Positions 1 through 11,747 of a stretch of DNA of 64,000 nt are shown in pieces. Position 1 is the first letter of the stretch; each line of letters begins with the position of its first letter. The DNA comes from Xylaria sp. FL1777 (taxonomy: Eukaryota > Ascomycota > Sordariomycetes > Xylariales > Xylariaceae). The stretch spans positions 1-64,000 of the forward strand of contig MU400635.1 in assembly GCA_022578965.1 (NCBI GenBank). The letters are read 5' to 3'. Position numbers and translations under genes: made by a program. Under the pieces are notes generated by a model that was not told the origin of the DNA, did not search any database, and worked only from the letters and a program-made list of their open reading frames with translations.

Positions 1-2880
1 ATAATTAAATTATAGCTTTTAAAAAGTTTATTTAATTAATATTATAATAATAAACAAATAAAGCTATTTAATAAAAGTTTTTTTTTAATTTTATTATAAC
101 TTTTTTTAGTTATAATTTATATAGTATTAATATTTAAATTAAGTAATTTTAAATATTTTTAATTTTATTAAAAGTTATATAATTTATTTTTATTAGTTAT
201 AATATTATTAAAAATATTATTTTATTTTTTGCTTTATAATTATTTAATTAAATAATATTATTTAATAAAAATATATTTAAAAAAATAATTTAAATATATT
301 ATTTTTATTTAATTTATAAATTATAAAGCTTAAAATATTTATAAAAGTTAAAAATTAAATTTTTAAGCTTTTTATTATTAATTATATTAATTAGCTATTT
401 TATATATAATATTTAGTTATTTTTTAAATTAATAAGCTTATTTATTAAATTATTAACTTTATTTTTAAGCTTTAGTTTTTTTAATACTATATTTAAGTTT
501 TATTAAATTTTTATTAATATAACTTTAATTTTATTAAATTATAATTATAAATTAATTATAAATTAATTAATATATTTATAAACATTTTTAATAGTATTAT
601 TAATTATTAATTTAATTAAATTATTACTTTTAAAGCTAAGCTTTATAATATTATTACTATTTTTAATTATTTTATTAAATTAATATTAAAATATATAAAA
701 TAAAAATAAAATTAAAAAATAAAATAAAAAATAAATAAAATATTAATATATTATATAAAAGTTTATTGAGCTAATGAGCTTTTTTTGCTTTTCTTTACGA
801 CTGACTAGATTTACAAGAACATTTGCGCAGCTTTAAGAACTAGACTTACAGAAACCTGCTATGCATAAAACAAGCCTGTACAAGTAACAGCTTAAGAAAG
901 AATAAAAGTAGAAATAAAAAAAGCAAAAAACTATAGCGCAACTTTTTTAACATAAAACTAGCTGCAATTAGCTAATAATGCAAACTTAAATTAGCAGCAG
1001 CTAGTAATAAGCTTAACGTTAAACTTGCAGTGCTATATAAACAAACTAAATAAAGCAATAGTAAACGCTAAAATCTTTTTTAAAAAAAACCTAAATAAGC
1101 AAACTATTTGTAATGTTTGCTAAGTTATTAAAAAATTATTAAAGGCGTATTACTTTTAGCAAATAAATAAGCAGCTATAAATAAACAGCAGCAATAAAAA
1201 TAGCAAACGTACTATTTAAAACTTATTATAAGCATTACTAATAAAGCAAAAAAAACTTACTGCAAAAATAAAATTGCTATACGTATAGATTTAACAATTT
1301 AAAAACTATATAAGCAAACAAACTAAAGTTGCTAATTTTTTTTGCTAGTAATTTATGTTTTACGCAAATGCGCTACAAATAAACAGCAGTAAAAAATTTT
1401 TATGCATTGTTTTATTAACTTACTTTAAAGCTATTATAATAATAAACTTTAATTAAGCTATTATTATAACTTTTATTAGCTATAAAGCTAAAATAAAAAC
1501 AAGGTTAATTATAATATAAAAGCTAAACTAAGCAATAAAAGCAAACGTAGTTTAAATAGCATATAAACTACTAAACAATAACTAAAAAATTATTTTTAAT
1601 AAGCAAAAAATTTAAACTTAAATGCTAGCAAATATATTATAAGCTTATTAAACGTTTAACAAAAAATTAAAAGTATACTTTTAATTATACTAGCTAATAG
1701 CTTTAAGCTTATTAATTAAACAAGTATTAAAAATAAAAAAAAAAAAAATGCTAACTTAACTTAAGCTAACTAATTAAAAGTTAAAAATTAAAAAGCTGTT
1801 TTTTTTACTTTGCTTGCTATAGCATAAACAAAAAACATGCTTAGTATATATTAAAGTTATAACTGCAAAAAATGCAAATATAGCATATATTAATAAACTT
1901 TTTTAAAACTACTGCTATTTTTAAGTAGCTTTTTATTTTATAAATATAATAGCAATTTAATATTATAGCTACTAAAAATAAAACTATTAAGCTAGCATAT
2001 ATAAAAATAAGCAAAAATATAGCTAGTACAAATTTTTAAAACATGCTAAAAATAAAGCAAACCTATATTTTATATAAACTAAAAAAAAAGCAGCTATGTG
2101 CTCTTTTTATTAAAGCAGTTATTTAGCTTAAGCAACAAAATGCCTAAAAGCTATTTAAGTATATAAGCTAGCTAAAAATGCCTTTATTTATTACTTTATA
2201 TAATTTGCAATAAAGCTAACTTAAAGCTAACTATATATTATTATTGCTATAAAAATGCTACATAAGCAAAAAGCTAATAATTTAACAAGCAAAAATACTA
2301 TTTGCTTAAAAGGTTGCTTACTAAAAAAAACTATATTAGTAATTACGCAAAAAATAAAATTATAAATTATTGCTAATATGCTAAAGCTTTAAAACTAACC
2401 TAAAAAAAACCTGTTTAAAAACTATTAATAAGCAGTTTAAGTAATAAAAAGCTATGCTTACGTAGCAAACAAAAATACAAGCAGCAAAAACAGCAATATT
2501 AAATAAAAATCAAGTAATATAATTTTTAAATAATAGCGCTTATATAGTTAGCTATAAAAAAAATATAAGTTATAATAGCAAGCAGTTAGCAAAAATATTT
2601 TTATTTAGCTTTAGCATAGTTTTTACTCACGTGTAAAATTAAGTAGCTTTTAGCATAGCTTTTTAAAGCTGTTAGTTTTAAATAATACAATATATATAAA
2701 AGTTTATTTAAAATATAATGTTATAAAATTGCTTAAATAATTATTTATACTTTTTAAATATTAGCTTAAAACTTTATAATTACTATATAAAATCAAGTTT
2801 ATATTTAAAAAAATAAATATTAAAAAAAAAACATTTTTTAAGTATAGTATTAAAAAACTATGTATAAATACTACCAATTT
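1..2880. repeat. AT-rich RIP-like island
   Basis: Bases 1 to about 765 are almost only A and T; CC, GG and CG are essentially absent there and the few C residues sit mostly in GCT or ACT. From about 766 to 2880 the sequence is still very AT-rich but keeps scattered GC, CG and CA steps. Stop codons are dense in all frames and no coding relic could be read. The block ends abruptly near 2880, where normal composition begins. This is what repeat-induced point mutation leaves of old transposons in Pezizomycotina; the original element could not be identified and no telomeric repeat is present. Confidence 0.8.
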
Positions 2881-3111
2881 AAGTAAGGCTAGTCCGTGCT
2901 CCTTAGGTTCCTGCACAGCAACTGTCGCACGGTGTACACCATGGCCTGTGCTGCCTAGAAGCCACACCTGTGTGGTTTAAGTGCGACAGCATAAGCCGAC
3001 GATATAGGTACCTATTAGGTACCTACCTAGGTATCGTAAGACTCCGCATAGAGAATTGGCTTGACCATTACTAAATCTTGCTCTAAACGAAACTGAGAAC
3101 GCAACACCCCC
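2881..3111. repeat. Spacer with inverted repeat and GGTACC palindromes
   Basis: Between the AT block and the first gene lie a 9-bp inverted repeat (CTGTCGCAC at 2922-2930, GTGCGACAG at 2981-2989) enclosing about 50 bp, and a run of GGTACC/CCTAGG palindromes at about 3006-3033. It may be the end of a small element or a stem-loop; no target duplication was found. Confidence 0.4.
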
Positions 3112-4499
3112 CTAGGTCTTCTGTTGAAACTCACGCATATTGTCCAGCGCATCTTGCTTATGGCCCGACATATCCAGACCATACAGGAAATTCCACTGAG
3201 GTGCAAGCAGGCCACGTAGCTCGTCCGTTTGCAGGCCGGACTGACCGCACAGGATGTGGCCGGTCTCACGGCTTGAGTCAATGATCCGTTGGCAGCGAGG
3301 CCGTCGCACCGTATCGTACGCTTGAAAGGCACACTCAAAATCGTCCTTCGACGACACCTCGGCCAGTAGAGCTCCAAGCACCATGGCGTCCTCAATGGCC
3401 AAGCCTACACCGGCGCCCTGCCACGGAGTTGTCGCGTGTGCCGCGTCGCCTATGAGACACACGCGCTGCTTTGCGTAGGTGGGAGTGCACTTGTGTTCCC
3501 ATTGGGAGTAGCCTGAGGGGTTTTCTTGATCAAGTGCGAGCTGCCGGTTTCGTGAGCGATTGATAACCCAAGATGGTGCTGGGAATGCGGGGGTTAGAAC
3601 CTACATCAATGATCCCCTTGGCAATTGGCCCGTCAAGCCAACTGTGCAGCGATCTCTCTAGCAACTCACGACTGAGTGGCCTTTGTCTATTTTTCGGGTT
3701 GGTATCTGGATCTATCTCGATCGCAGAGACCACGCACTGGACCACGGTGTGACTCTCAAGAGGATCATGCATCAGGAAGGCCCCTTCACCAACCCAGTCC
3801 CACTGACGGTCCACCTCGAAGTAATCCTCGCCTAGGACAGCCTTTGCTTTTTCAAAGGGCACCAAGTTCCGGCAGTCCCAAAACCCAGCGGGAGATGCGG
3901 CACAAGCGGCGGCCTGGTCCCCAAGTACATGATCTCTCACGGAGCTGAAAATACCGTCTGCGCCGATGACTGCATCGAACTGGTAAATACTACCATCCTG
4001 AAATGAGAGTTCAACGCCCTCGATGTTGGTCTTGATAGTAACCAACTGTTTATTTGCATGCAGAGAATCATTCGGCAACGGGGCCAGTAGCTCGCGCAGT
4101 AGCGACGCTCTGTGCAAGGTGCGGCCAGGGTCACCCTCTGCCAGATCAAAAATCAGAGAACCTGCTTCAGGTCCCGACCCCTACAAGCGTTAGTCTTAGA
4201 CATTGTATCTGGAGGAAGGGAGTCTGGACTACACATATTACCAGTACAATGCGGGATGTGTTAGTAGGCACACCCCCGGCTTTGTCGAGCAAGGCCGCTG
4301 CCGCAGGAGCAGAAATGATCTCGTTCAGTGCCATCTGAGCATTAATACCAAGTCCTACAGCAGCACCACGTTCGGAGAACTCGGCTGCGGATTCAAAGAC
4401 ATGGACTTCCATTTGGTGCACCTGTATTAACGCGTTCGCCAGCGTGGCGCCAGCCAGCCCACCGCCGACGATGGCGACTCGGAAGCAATCCATAGCCAT
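3112..4499 (-). CDS. FAD-dependent monooxygenase (salicylate hydroxylase-like)
   Basis: Three exons on the minus strand: 4499-4242, 4180-3605 and 3540-3112, with introns of 61 and 64 bp; the joined frame encodes 420 residues. The N-terminus has the dinucleotide-binding GGGLAGA motif (about residues 12-18) and the C-terminal third has GDAAHATTPWQGAG (about 309-322), the second FAD-contact motif of group A flavin hydroxylases. Length and motif spacing fit the salicylate hydroxylase-like family, which uses NAD(P)H and O2 to hydroxylate aromatic rings; the substrate is unknown. The next gene upstream on the same strand is a secreted amidohydrolase, and a Zn2Cys6 regulator follows, so a small aromatic or amide degradation module is possible. 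The protein looks intact although it sits beside a RIP-like island. Confidence 0.85.
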
Positions 4500-5024
4500 T
4501 TGTTGGCCTATTGTCTTGTAATTTCGGAAGTTGAATTTATGAACTAGGTATTCTCAAGAGCGACTGATGAAGGAAGATGGGATCAGCGTTCTGAGCAAAT
4601 GAAAATGAGGTGGAAACGCCATTGACCCTGGAAGACATGAGACTACCCTAGCGGTTCCTAATCTAGTACTTTGGCCTAGCGCTAGATCCAACAGGAACCC
4701 GCTGTTGGTCATTTTGCATAAAACGCAACGTTTTCTATTATAGCTAAAGGCTACCAGTTGGCTGGGCAAATTGTCTCGTGTTTTTCGGTAGACGGGCAAA
4801 TCGGCTATGTGTACACCACACTTTCACTTGGACTACGATCACCTTATATACTGAAGCTAACTCTATAGGTTCTAATTATTGTACATATGGGAAACTCGGC
4901 AATTTTCAACAGTCCTATAACCAAACTGCTCAAGCCTTTATTGATACAACTCCTTCACCATTGAAACACTTATAGGAAGGGCTAATGGAAAGCAAAATTG
5001 AATCTGAACTGCAGACCTCACTAT
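4500..5024. other. Intergenic spacer
   Basis: Promoter side of the monooxygenase and 3' side of the amidohydrolase. No convincing coding region or RNA gene is seen. Confidence 0.5.
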
Positions 5025-6344
5025 CTACACTGCAGTCGAGTTGGTAGTCGAGTTCGCAGGAAGTTGGTTCAAGAGGTCGTTGCAGACCATAGTCGACTTC
5101 GAAACGTCCTTATACTCTATGCCACCGACCCAGATACGCGCAATGTCCCGCGTGTTCGAGATGCTTTCCAACGGGTTCGAATTCAGGAGAACCATATCGG
5201 CCTTAAAACCCGGAGAAATCGAGCCCCTGTCCCCCAGGCGGTAGTACTTATTTGGCAGCACTGTGGCGGCCCGCAGGGCTGCCGCCGGAGTGTACCCGGC
5301 TTCGACAAGGTTCTCGAGTTCGCAGTGCAGCGTCAGGCCGAAGGGGATATTGTAGGGACCCTGGAAACCGACCGAGTCGGTACCGGCGAGTACGGGAACG
5401 CCGGCTTTGTGGAGGGCAATGACGTTTTGCACAACAATATCGTACGACACCGCCTTTCGCTCCTCTGGCAACATGTTCTGGGTTAATTCCAACAGTCCCG
5501 GGTTTCCGAAGCCGACGCGCCAGATCTCCATGGTGGCTGTGACGAACTGGCCGCTGCTAGACAGACGGCTGAGAAGATCTGGGTCGATGGCGCGGTTGGC
5601 CGGCGTGTGCTGTATGCCATCGACGCCGGAGTAGGATGAGTCGTTGTAAGCTTGAGAATCGCCGGCGTGGCTCACGGCGAAGAGGCCGAAGGAGTGAGCC
5701 TGTTCCACCAACGCCTTCTGGGCAGCTAGGTCGGGCCCTCTCACCTCGACCGTGATCTTCATCCAGTCAGAACCGTTAGAGACCACGTTGCCGACGGTCT
5801 CGGTGGGATCGTCACCTGGGTGGAAGAGCAGGTCATCAGGGAGCATCATGGAAATGGCATGGGGGCTGCCCGGGCCCGTCGCTGGAACGCCGGCTGACAG
5901 CCAATCGGCCAAGCCGGGCACGTTACGCAAGGGCGCGCACTGGGTATAATTGCGGCAAGCCATGTTCATGGCGCTGGTTATGCCGAAGGAGGTGGCGTTG
6001 GCCAACCCTTCCAGATCATTGATGTGCAAGTGGGAATCGATCAGGCCGGGGATCAGGAACTTGCCTTCTCCGTCGAGTACAAGATCGGCCTTGCTTCCTG
6101 TTGCGGCGATGCGGTCCCCATTGATAAAAACACTCGTGGGAGCCCCAAATGCAAACCCGTCAAACACACGGACGTTCCGAAGCTCGGTGTCAACTCGGCG
6201 AGGAATCTGTCGGTTTCGCAGTTGGGCCATTTGGCTTTCAAATTCCTCATCCGAAATGCCTTGACCATGTGTGTAACATGCCATGGACTGGGAAACCAAG
6301 GATACCAGGCCTAGCAGAGCACTGGCGGAGATGTGGGAGCGCAT
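5025..6344 (-). CDS. Secreted metal-dependent amidohydrolase
   Basis: A single uninterrupted exon of 439 residues. It begins with a hydrophobic signal peptide (about residues 1-22), so the enzyme is probably secreted. The amidohydrolase metal ligands are all visible: HLH at 105-107, a possible carbamylated lysine at 196 (WMK), histidines at 226 (SHAGD) and 246 (IQH), and aspartate 323 in GTDS. The C-terminal GDRGSISPGFKADMVLL segment is the usual closing beta-sandwich of this superfamily. The family hydrolyses amide or ester bonds in cyclic or aryl substrates (imidazolonepropionase, prolidase and carboxamide hydrolases are relatives); the actual substrate cannot be read. It lies between a monooxygenase and a Zn2Cys6 regulator. 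Confidence 0.9.
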   Translation of the reverse strand: MRSHISASALLGLVSLVSQSMACYTHGQGISDEEFESQMAQLRNRQIPRRVDTELRNVRVFDGFAFGAPTSVFINGDRIAATGSKADLVLDGEGKFLIPGLIDSHLHINDLEGLANATSFGITSAMNMACRNYTQCAPLRNVPGLADWLSAGVPATGPGSPHAISMMLPDDLLFHPGDDPTETVGNVVSNGSDWMKITVEVRGPDLAAQKALVEQAHSFGLFAVSHAGDSQAYNDSSYSGVDGIQHTPANRAIDPDLLSRLSSSGQFVTATMEIWRVGFGNPGLLELTQNMLPEERKAVSYDIVVQNVIALHKAGVPVLAGTDSVGFQGPYNIPFGLTLHCELENLVEAGYTPAAALRAATVLPNKYYRLGDRGSISPGFKADMVLLNSNPLESISNTRDIARIWVGGIEYKDVSKSTMVCNDLLNQLPANSTTNSTAV

Positions 6345-7023
6345 GATGAAGGATTGGAAATGAGTAAAAGAAGCCGTGAAGAGAGCTCAAGAATAGGAAT
6401 GGGTGCCGACTAGACACGAGTGTTCAAGCTGTCCTTGCATTGCGATAATTCTCTCCAAAGATGAGGAGCATGCAAAGACTTTATAGAGCACTTGTTCATG
6501 GCCTCCTTTGCACATGAGCACGACGACATAGTCTTGAATCATATTTTGTTACATGGTTAGTGATGTTCAAACCGTAATATCTAGGACTATTCCTATGTGC
6601 CCTCTCTGTTACCTCCTAACATGATTGGCTAGAGGTTCGTTCACTAAGCCCAAAGTAGACGCCCATAATAGAAACTACGTGCAAAGCATCTTACCAGGTT
6701 GTGTCAGCCATGTCAGCTTCAGGGGTGAAATCGACCCTGGCTTAACTTGCAATCCCCAGCACACAACGTAAAGGGAAGATATAGCCACAATCCTTTAACT
6801 TACAGTTCTAGGACCTCACGCTTTCGTACACTAGACTACATATACCAACGCTCTTCGTACCATCTTGCGGTCTAAAATAACAAGTTCCTGGTTCCAAGTT
6901 CCTCCCTCTGCACAGCTAATCTGTACGCAACCAAATGTCAACTGAGCTTGCATAAGTCGCGTCATAGATACGACCTAAGGGACTTTTAACATACCCTGCA
7001 ATTCCTCCTTGACCATAATCATT
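6345..7023. promoter_or_regulatory. Divergent intergenic region, amidohydrolase/Zn2Cys6 regulator
   Basis: Shared upstream region of the amidohydrolase (minus) and the regulator (plus), so both could be controlled from here. No clear TATA box or repeated CGG half-sites could be singled out. Confidence 0.4.
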
Positions 7024-8691
7024 ATGCGAGGTAGCAGCTCGAGACGATTTCATACCAAATCGAGGAATGGTTGTGGAAGGTGCAGAAAGAGGCGGGTAAA
7101 GGTGAGTGACTCCTTTTCCGACATGCCCAATGAAGAGTTGTTCCCTTGATAATGGAAAGCTAATTTATTCTGCGCAGTGCGATATGAAGACGCCGGTTTG
7201 CTCTCACTGCAGGAGGCGGCGAGAGGAATGCGACTACAGAGATGGCAGTGGTAGTCGAATTGATCACGTTGAGTATGTATTTCGTACCATTCGTGTTCGA
7301 ATATTAGGTTTCATTGCCGAATCCTCTTCTTGACCAGAATTTAGGAGTGTTCAGATTGAGCTCGCTGCTAGCCCTATGCACGGCACCACAACCTCAAATG
7401 CTGATGCTATGGATTCTAATGCAATCTTAACCCACTATATGAACGTTACATCGAGGACGTTATGGTTAACCGGAGAAGACGGTGACGAAGAGTTCAACCC
7501 GTGGCGCAAGGAGTTAGCCCCTTTACTTCAGACCCTCCCCTTTCTTCATAGCATAATCATCTCGCTTTCAGCCCTACACATCTACCACTGTCTTTCCAGT
7601 GCTACCACCCGGTCAAAATTCCCAGAAAACCAGTCAACACCTAGAAGTAATCTGCGCACCAGTTCTGATTGTCGCGGCGGTTATGAATCGCAACTACAAG
7701 CTAAGGACTATGCCCCTTTTCCCTCCACCTCCGCTCCCCAACTATCCAACCTCGACTCCAGGGAAAGGGATGTCCCCAATACCAAGTCGTCGTCGTTGGA
7801 TATGCTCAATCTCGCATATTCGAACCAGATCGTCGGATCGAAGACATTCCGCCGTGCCGTACCGGTTGTGAATTCAAGTAACTGGGTCCCAGTCATGGCC
7901 TTCACCATCGCCGTTCTAGTCTTCCGTCTCGACAGCTGTCGACAGAGCACGACATTCTCGGGCGTCGTAACCGACCCCCTGCTCGCGCTCCGTAGCGCCG
8001 GCACTATGGGGAATGAGATCAAGCCATTTTTCCTGGGCAGCGGTGCCTTTGGAGAGTATCTGATGAGGCGGGCACGGAGGTCAGCGCCCAAGGTGGTAGA
8101 TTCAGGTATTGTCCTGGCCCTAGCCCATCTGAAGACGATCAATGAAGAGCGCAAGGTCGCGGATATCAGCGAGAGCGCGGAGCAGAGTATCTGCGCCCGA
8201 GCCATCGACTCGCTGCAGCGATGGGCGATCTTCGTGTCGGGCAAGCCCCGCACCTGGCTCCATTATGTATGGTGGCCGGCAGAGGTCCCGGGTGAATTCG
8301 TGGATTTGGTACATCAGAAAAACCCCGCGGCGTTGCTGGTGTTCGTGTACTGGTGCGCAGTACTTGACCGCGCGAATCAGCGCTGGTTTTTGAAGGGCTG
8401 GGCGTCGAAGGCCGGTGGCGTTGCCATGGCAGAGATGGGACCTGGAGTAAGTGTTTTGATTTCCTGAGTTTCTTTTCAACCCCTATCTCCGTCCCTTGCA
8501 ACCCGAATCTAGAATTCTCGTGTGTTTAGGGTTTCCTAGACCCGAATATTATTCTTGGGCTCTATGCTGACTCTGGTCGCAATAAGTGGTGGGATCAAGG
8601 CCTGGATTGGCCACTACAAGAGTTGGGGCTTTGTCGAGGTTCTGTGAAAATAGGGGAATTATCAAAAGGGGAGATGCTAATGCGACTTTGA
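7024..8691 (+). CDS. Zn2Cys6 transcription factor
   Basis: Four exons: 7024-7101, 7178-7272, 7345-8446 and 8530-8691 (introns 76, 72 and 83 bp), giving 478 residues. The zinc cluster is at the very N-terminus with cysteines at about 17, 20, 27, 34, 37 and 44, spacing C-x2-C-x6-C-x6-C-x2-C-x6-C; the first intron splits the cluster just before the third cysteine, a common position. The rest resembles the C-terminal regulatory region of fungal sterol-uptake/UPC2-type regulators, ending with a WPLQELG segment. It is transcribed away from the amidohydrolase and is a plausible pathway-specific regulator of the neighbouring monooxygenase and amidohydrolase; that link is inference from position. No break is seen in the predicted frame. 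Confidence 0.85.
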
Positions 8692-10030
8692 TTGGCTGGA
8701 CTATCACACTATGATGCGGTATGTTTCTGGTCACATCGTTAGGACGTTTAGGGGTAATTCCGCGATAGTAAACCTGACCGACCTACATACAGACATTAGG
8801 AAAGTGATCCATATATGTAGCAGTAAGTTTTAAGCTGTTTTCACGTCAACAGGATCCATGGTTTTATGTAACTTATGTATTCTACGCGTGTATCTATATT
8901 TAGACTTACGACTCACCCATACCATCTCCGTTTGCGGAACCTTAGTCAGTTAGCCCTAGGGGAAGTTTACGCTCACTCGTCACAGATGTCCTAACAACCG
9001 TCTTAAAGTCCTTAGCAATAGGGGAACATGAATTCCGGACATTCGGGCTATCCCCTGCTCGGAACCGGTTGACAACCTATCGGGCTTACTCGTTAGTAAA
9101 AGCTGTAAGGGGAATCATTTCTTTAGTTTCTTAATGAATTAAAGGAGGCAGCTGTAAGTAGATATAGTACTTGCAGCTGGTACTATAGTTGAATAGACAA
9201 CTGGCTGCAATTTCAAATAAAACTAGTTATGTCAGGAGGTATGTAGGCAGGACTTCACCAGGTAGTCTTGAGCGTATCTACTACGATGGAATTAGCCGTT
9301 TAAAAGGGAAGTGTGATCTTAGCTATTGATGCTGTTAGACAATATACCGATATAATTAATACCCTTTGGGGTGAGCACGTTTGTTCCGTATTGAATTGGG
9401 AAGCGTGACCGGATCGCCAAGTTTATTTTCCGGGCTATCCAGGCCGTTTTTCTCCGCTCTGTATCCACAACTAGCCGTCTCCAAGCTGTTGTTACCTATT
9501 GTGAAGTGATCTTCTATGGAGATATTAGTAGCTTTGAAATCGCAGTGTGATACGATCGCGAACATTCATTAATTCGACTTGGAATAAAGTAACGGCTGCT
9601 TGGGATATTTAATTCGATCATCTAACTACATTTATTTAGGCCGGGGTTACGTGAAGAACTCCCTCATGAGGGTGGTACGGAGGCTTCTATTTCGGACCCC
9701 AAACCCTCCACTGGAGGTTTCTATACCAAGTCTTCAACATTATGCAATATGCCTCCTACCTAACATCTCGGCTTGATGAATTAATGTAAGAACTGAATCC
9801 TTGTTAAGAGGCGTGGACAATGATAAACCACAGTCAGCACTTGAGCCGGTGTCGGGAGAGCAGGGAATAGCGGCTTTGGTCGGCAAACTACTAGTATATA
9901 TATAGTATCTTGCTAGATATTTCTTGCAGTTGATTCTCATGAGCAAAATTACATTTAGTATTTGACATTTGTACCGGAATTCTACATTACAAGCCTCATA
10001 CATTGAGTTCCTCTTAGAGTGTGTTCGGCG
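8692..10030. other. Long intergenic spacer
   Basis: About 1.3 kb without an intact gene. A weak kinase-like relic on the minus strand is listed separately. The remainder shows only short open frames. Confidence 0.5.
9300..9565 (-). pseudogene. Possible protein-kinase relic
   Basis: The minus strand reads HCDFKATN, reminiscent of the catalytic-loop motif HRDxKxxN of protein kinases, followed about 30 residues later by GDPVTLPNSI, which recalls the segment before the APE motif in fungal kinases. Stops follow and no N-lobe or DFG motif is recognisable. If real it is a badly decayed fragment; chance resemblance cannot be excluded. Confidence 0.2.
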
Positions 10031-11251
10031 ATGGATGCTAAGATTGTTGAACCGGTAGAGGTCCGGCATCTCGCTTCTTCTCAAGTAACTCAGAATCTAG
10101 CACTACCCAAAAGTGTCAATGAGGACAAGGATGAGCATGAGTTTCAACTCACTGATGCTCAGCGAGAGGTTATCTCTTCATCTAGTCTAGCATGGTCGCA
10201 TAGCGATGAAGCATCGAACGACTTCCGATCTGACTCATATACCAAGCCTACAATCACGATGCTGGAGGCTATCATCACCACGAGTCTTGGGGATGGCGAT
10301 ACCGATGAGGACGCAGCCACTAAATCTTTACAAGAGTATATCGCTAGCCTCGTGGGCCACGAGACTTCCCTTCTCGTGGCCTCGGGAACTATGGGAAACC
10401 AGGTGGCTCACCAGGCTGCCCTCCGCATGCCTCCGTACTCGATTCTTGCTGATGCGCGCGGTCACTTCTACACCTTTGAGTGCGGCGGCGCTGCGTATGT
10501 CTCTGGAGCGCAGGTCAGGCAGGCTTTTCCAGCCAATGGCCACCATCTAACCTTAGAAGATGTGAAGCGCGAGAGCATACTAGGAGAATCTATATATGAG
10601 GTTCCCACCAGGGTCATTAGTCTAGAGAACACGCTCAACGGCACTATCATGCCAATCTCAGATGTCCGTGCCATCTCCCAATGGGCACGCGCACAGAATC
10701 CGCCTATCCACATGCACTTAGACGGTGCTCGTTTGTGGGAAGCTGTTGCCGCCGGAGCCTTCACTCTTCGTGAGATAGGGGAATGTTTCGACAGTATCCA
10801 AATGTGCTTTACCAAGGGTTTGGGCGCACCGCTCGGTAGTATCGTCACCGGCACTGGGGCTTATATCAAGCGAGCAACATGGTATCGCAAGCTTCTGGGA
10901 GGTGGGATGCGTGCCACTGGCATCATCGCCGCACCGGCAAGGATTGGCGTGGACAGAGTCTTCTTCGCCGGGAAGTTGAAAGAAGCCCAAGACAAGGCTA
11001 AGCACGCGTCAGACTTCTGGGAAAGTCTCGGCGGGAGGCTGTCAATGCCAACAGAGACAAACATCGTCTGGCTTGATCTTGAGCGATCTGGCTTGGGATA
11101 CGACGATTTCTACCCCTTAGCTGGCAAATATGATCTCAAATTTAGAGATTTGCAGCTCGGACGTCTCGTATTCCATTATCAGATTTCTGACAGCGCATTG
11201 GCGAGGCTCTATAGTCTGTTTAGGGAAGTCCTACCTAGGAGTTTATGTTAG
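10031..11251 (+). CDS. L-threonine aldolase / beta-eliminating lyase family
   Basis: A single exon of 406 residues from the ATG at 10031 (the frame is open slightly upstream but has no earlier ATG). This is a fold-type I PLP enzyme: HLDGAR at about 229-234 contains the aspartate that pairs with the pyridine nitrogen, and the internal-aldimine lysine is K262 in FTKGLGAPLGS. ASGTMGNQ at 118-125 is the phosphate/cofactor loop typical of GLY1-type threonine aldolases. The expected reaction is cleavage of L-threonine or L-allo-threonine to glycine and acetaldehyde. The N-terminal 40 residues are longer than in the yeast enzyme and not obviously a targeting sequence. The protein looks intact, but accessory copies of this family in fungi often serve specialised metabolism, and the closest neighbours give no clear pathway. 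Confidence 0.88.
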   Translation: MDAKIVEPVEVRHLASSQVTQNLALPKSVNEDKDEHEFQLTDAQREVISSSSLAWSHSDEASNDFRSDSYTKPTITMLEAIITTSLGDGDTDEDAATKSLQEYIASLVGHETSLLVASGTMGNQVAHQAALRMPPYSILADARGHFYTFECGGAAYVSGAQVRQAFPANGHHLTLEDVKRESILGESIYEVPTRVISLENTLNGTIMPISDVRAISQWARAQNPPIHMHLDGARLWEAVAAGAFTLREIGECFDSIQMCFTKGLGAPLGSIVTGTGAYIKRATWYRKLLGGGMRATGIIAAPARIGVDRVFFAGKLKEAQDKAKHASDFWESLGGRLSMPTETNIVWLDLERSGLGYDDFYPLAGKYDLKFRDLQLGRLVFHYQISDSALARLYSLFREVLPRSLC

Positions 11252-11747
11252 AATGCATGGGGCTCCATGTTACAGTATTTTGATATTGGAGCAACTGGAT
11301 TTATAATATCAATTAGACGAAAATTTGATGAATACAATCTCTACTCGTAGTTTTCTCGCAAGAGACAGCTAACTCACTATACAATACATTGTAACTAAAG
11401 AATTCGTTTTCTGTTAATGTTGTCCTAGTAAGCGGTTAATTATGCTATTAAACCAGGTCGACTTCTTTAGGTTCTTTTGTTAAGCTATGAGCTCTCGTAA
11501 TACAAAGGCACATGTATACCGTGCTTTTGAACAAAGCAGTAATAATGAAACTCTGAACGTGACAATGAACTACTCCTCCAACACCGTCAAACAAAAAGAA
11601 ACCCGAAAAAGAAGAAAGGAAAACGACGTGCTCATAGCCCACAGGCCATCAAAATACATCATGCACAGGGATCAGGTCTGTTTACGTCTCCCAAACACAA
11701 TCTGAATATTCAAGACCAATATAGTATCTCCGTAGATGTTTTGGCCG
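11252..11747. other. Intergenic spacer
   Basis: AT-rich 3' region of the aldolase gene; only short frames, none convincing. Confidence 0.5.
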
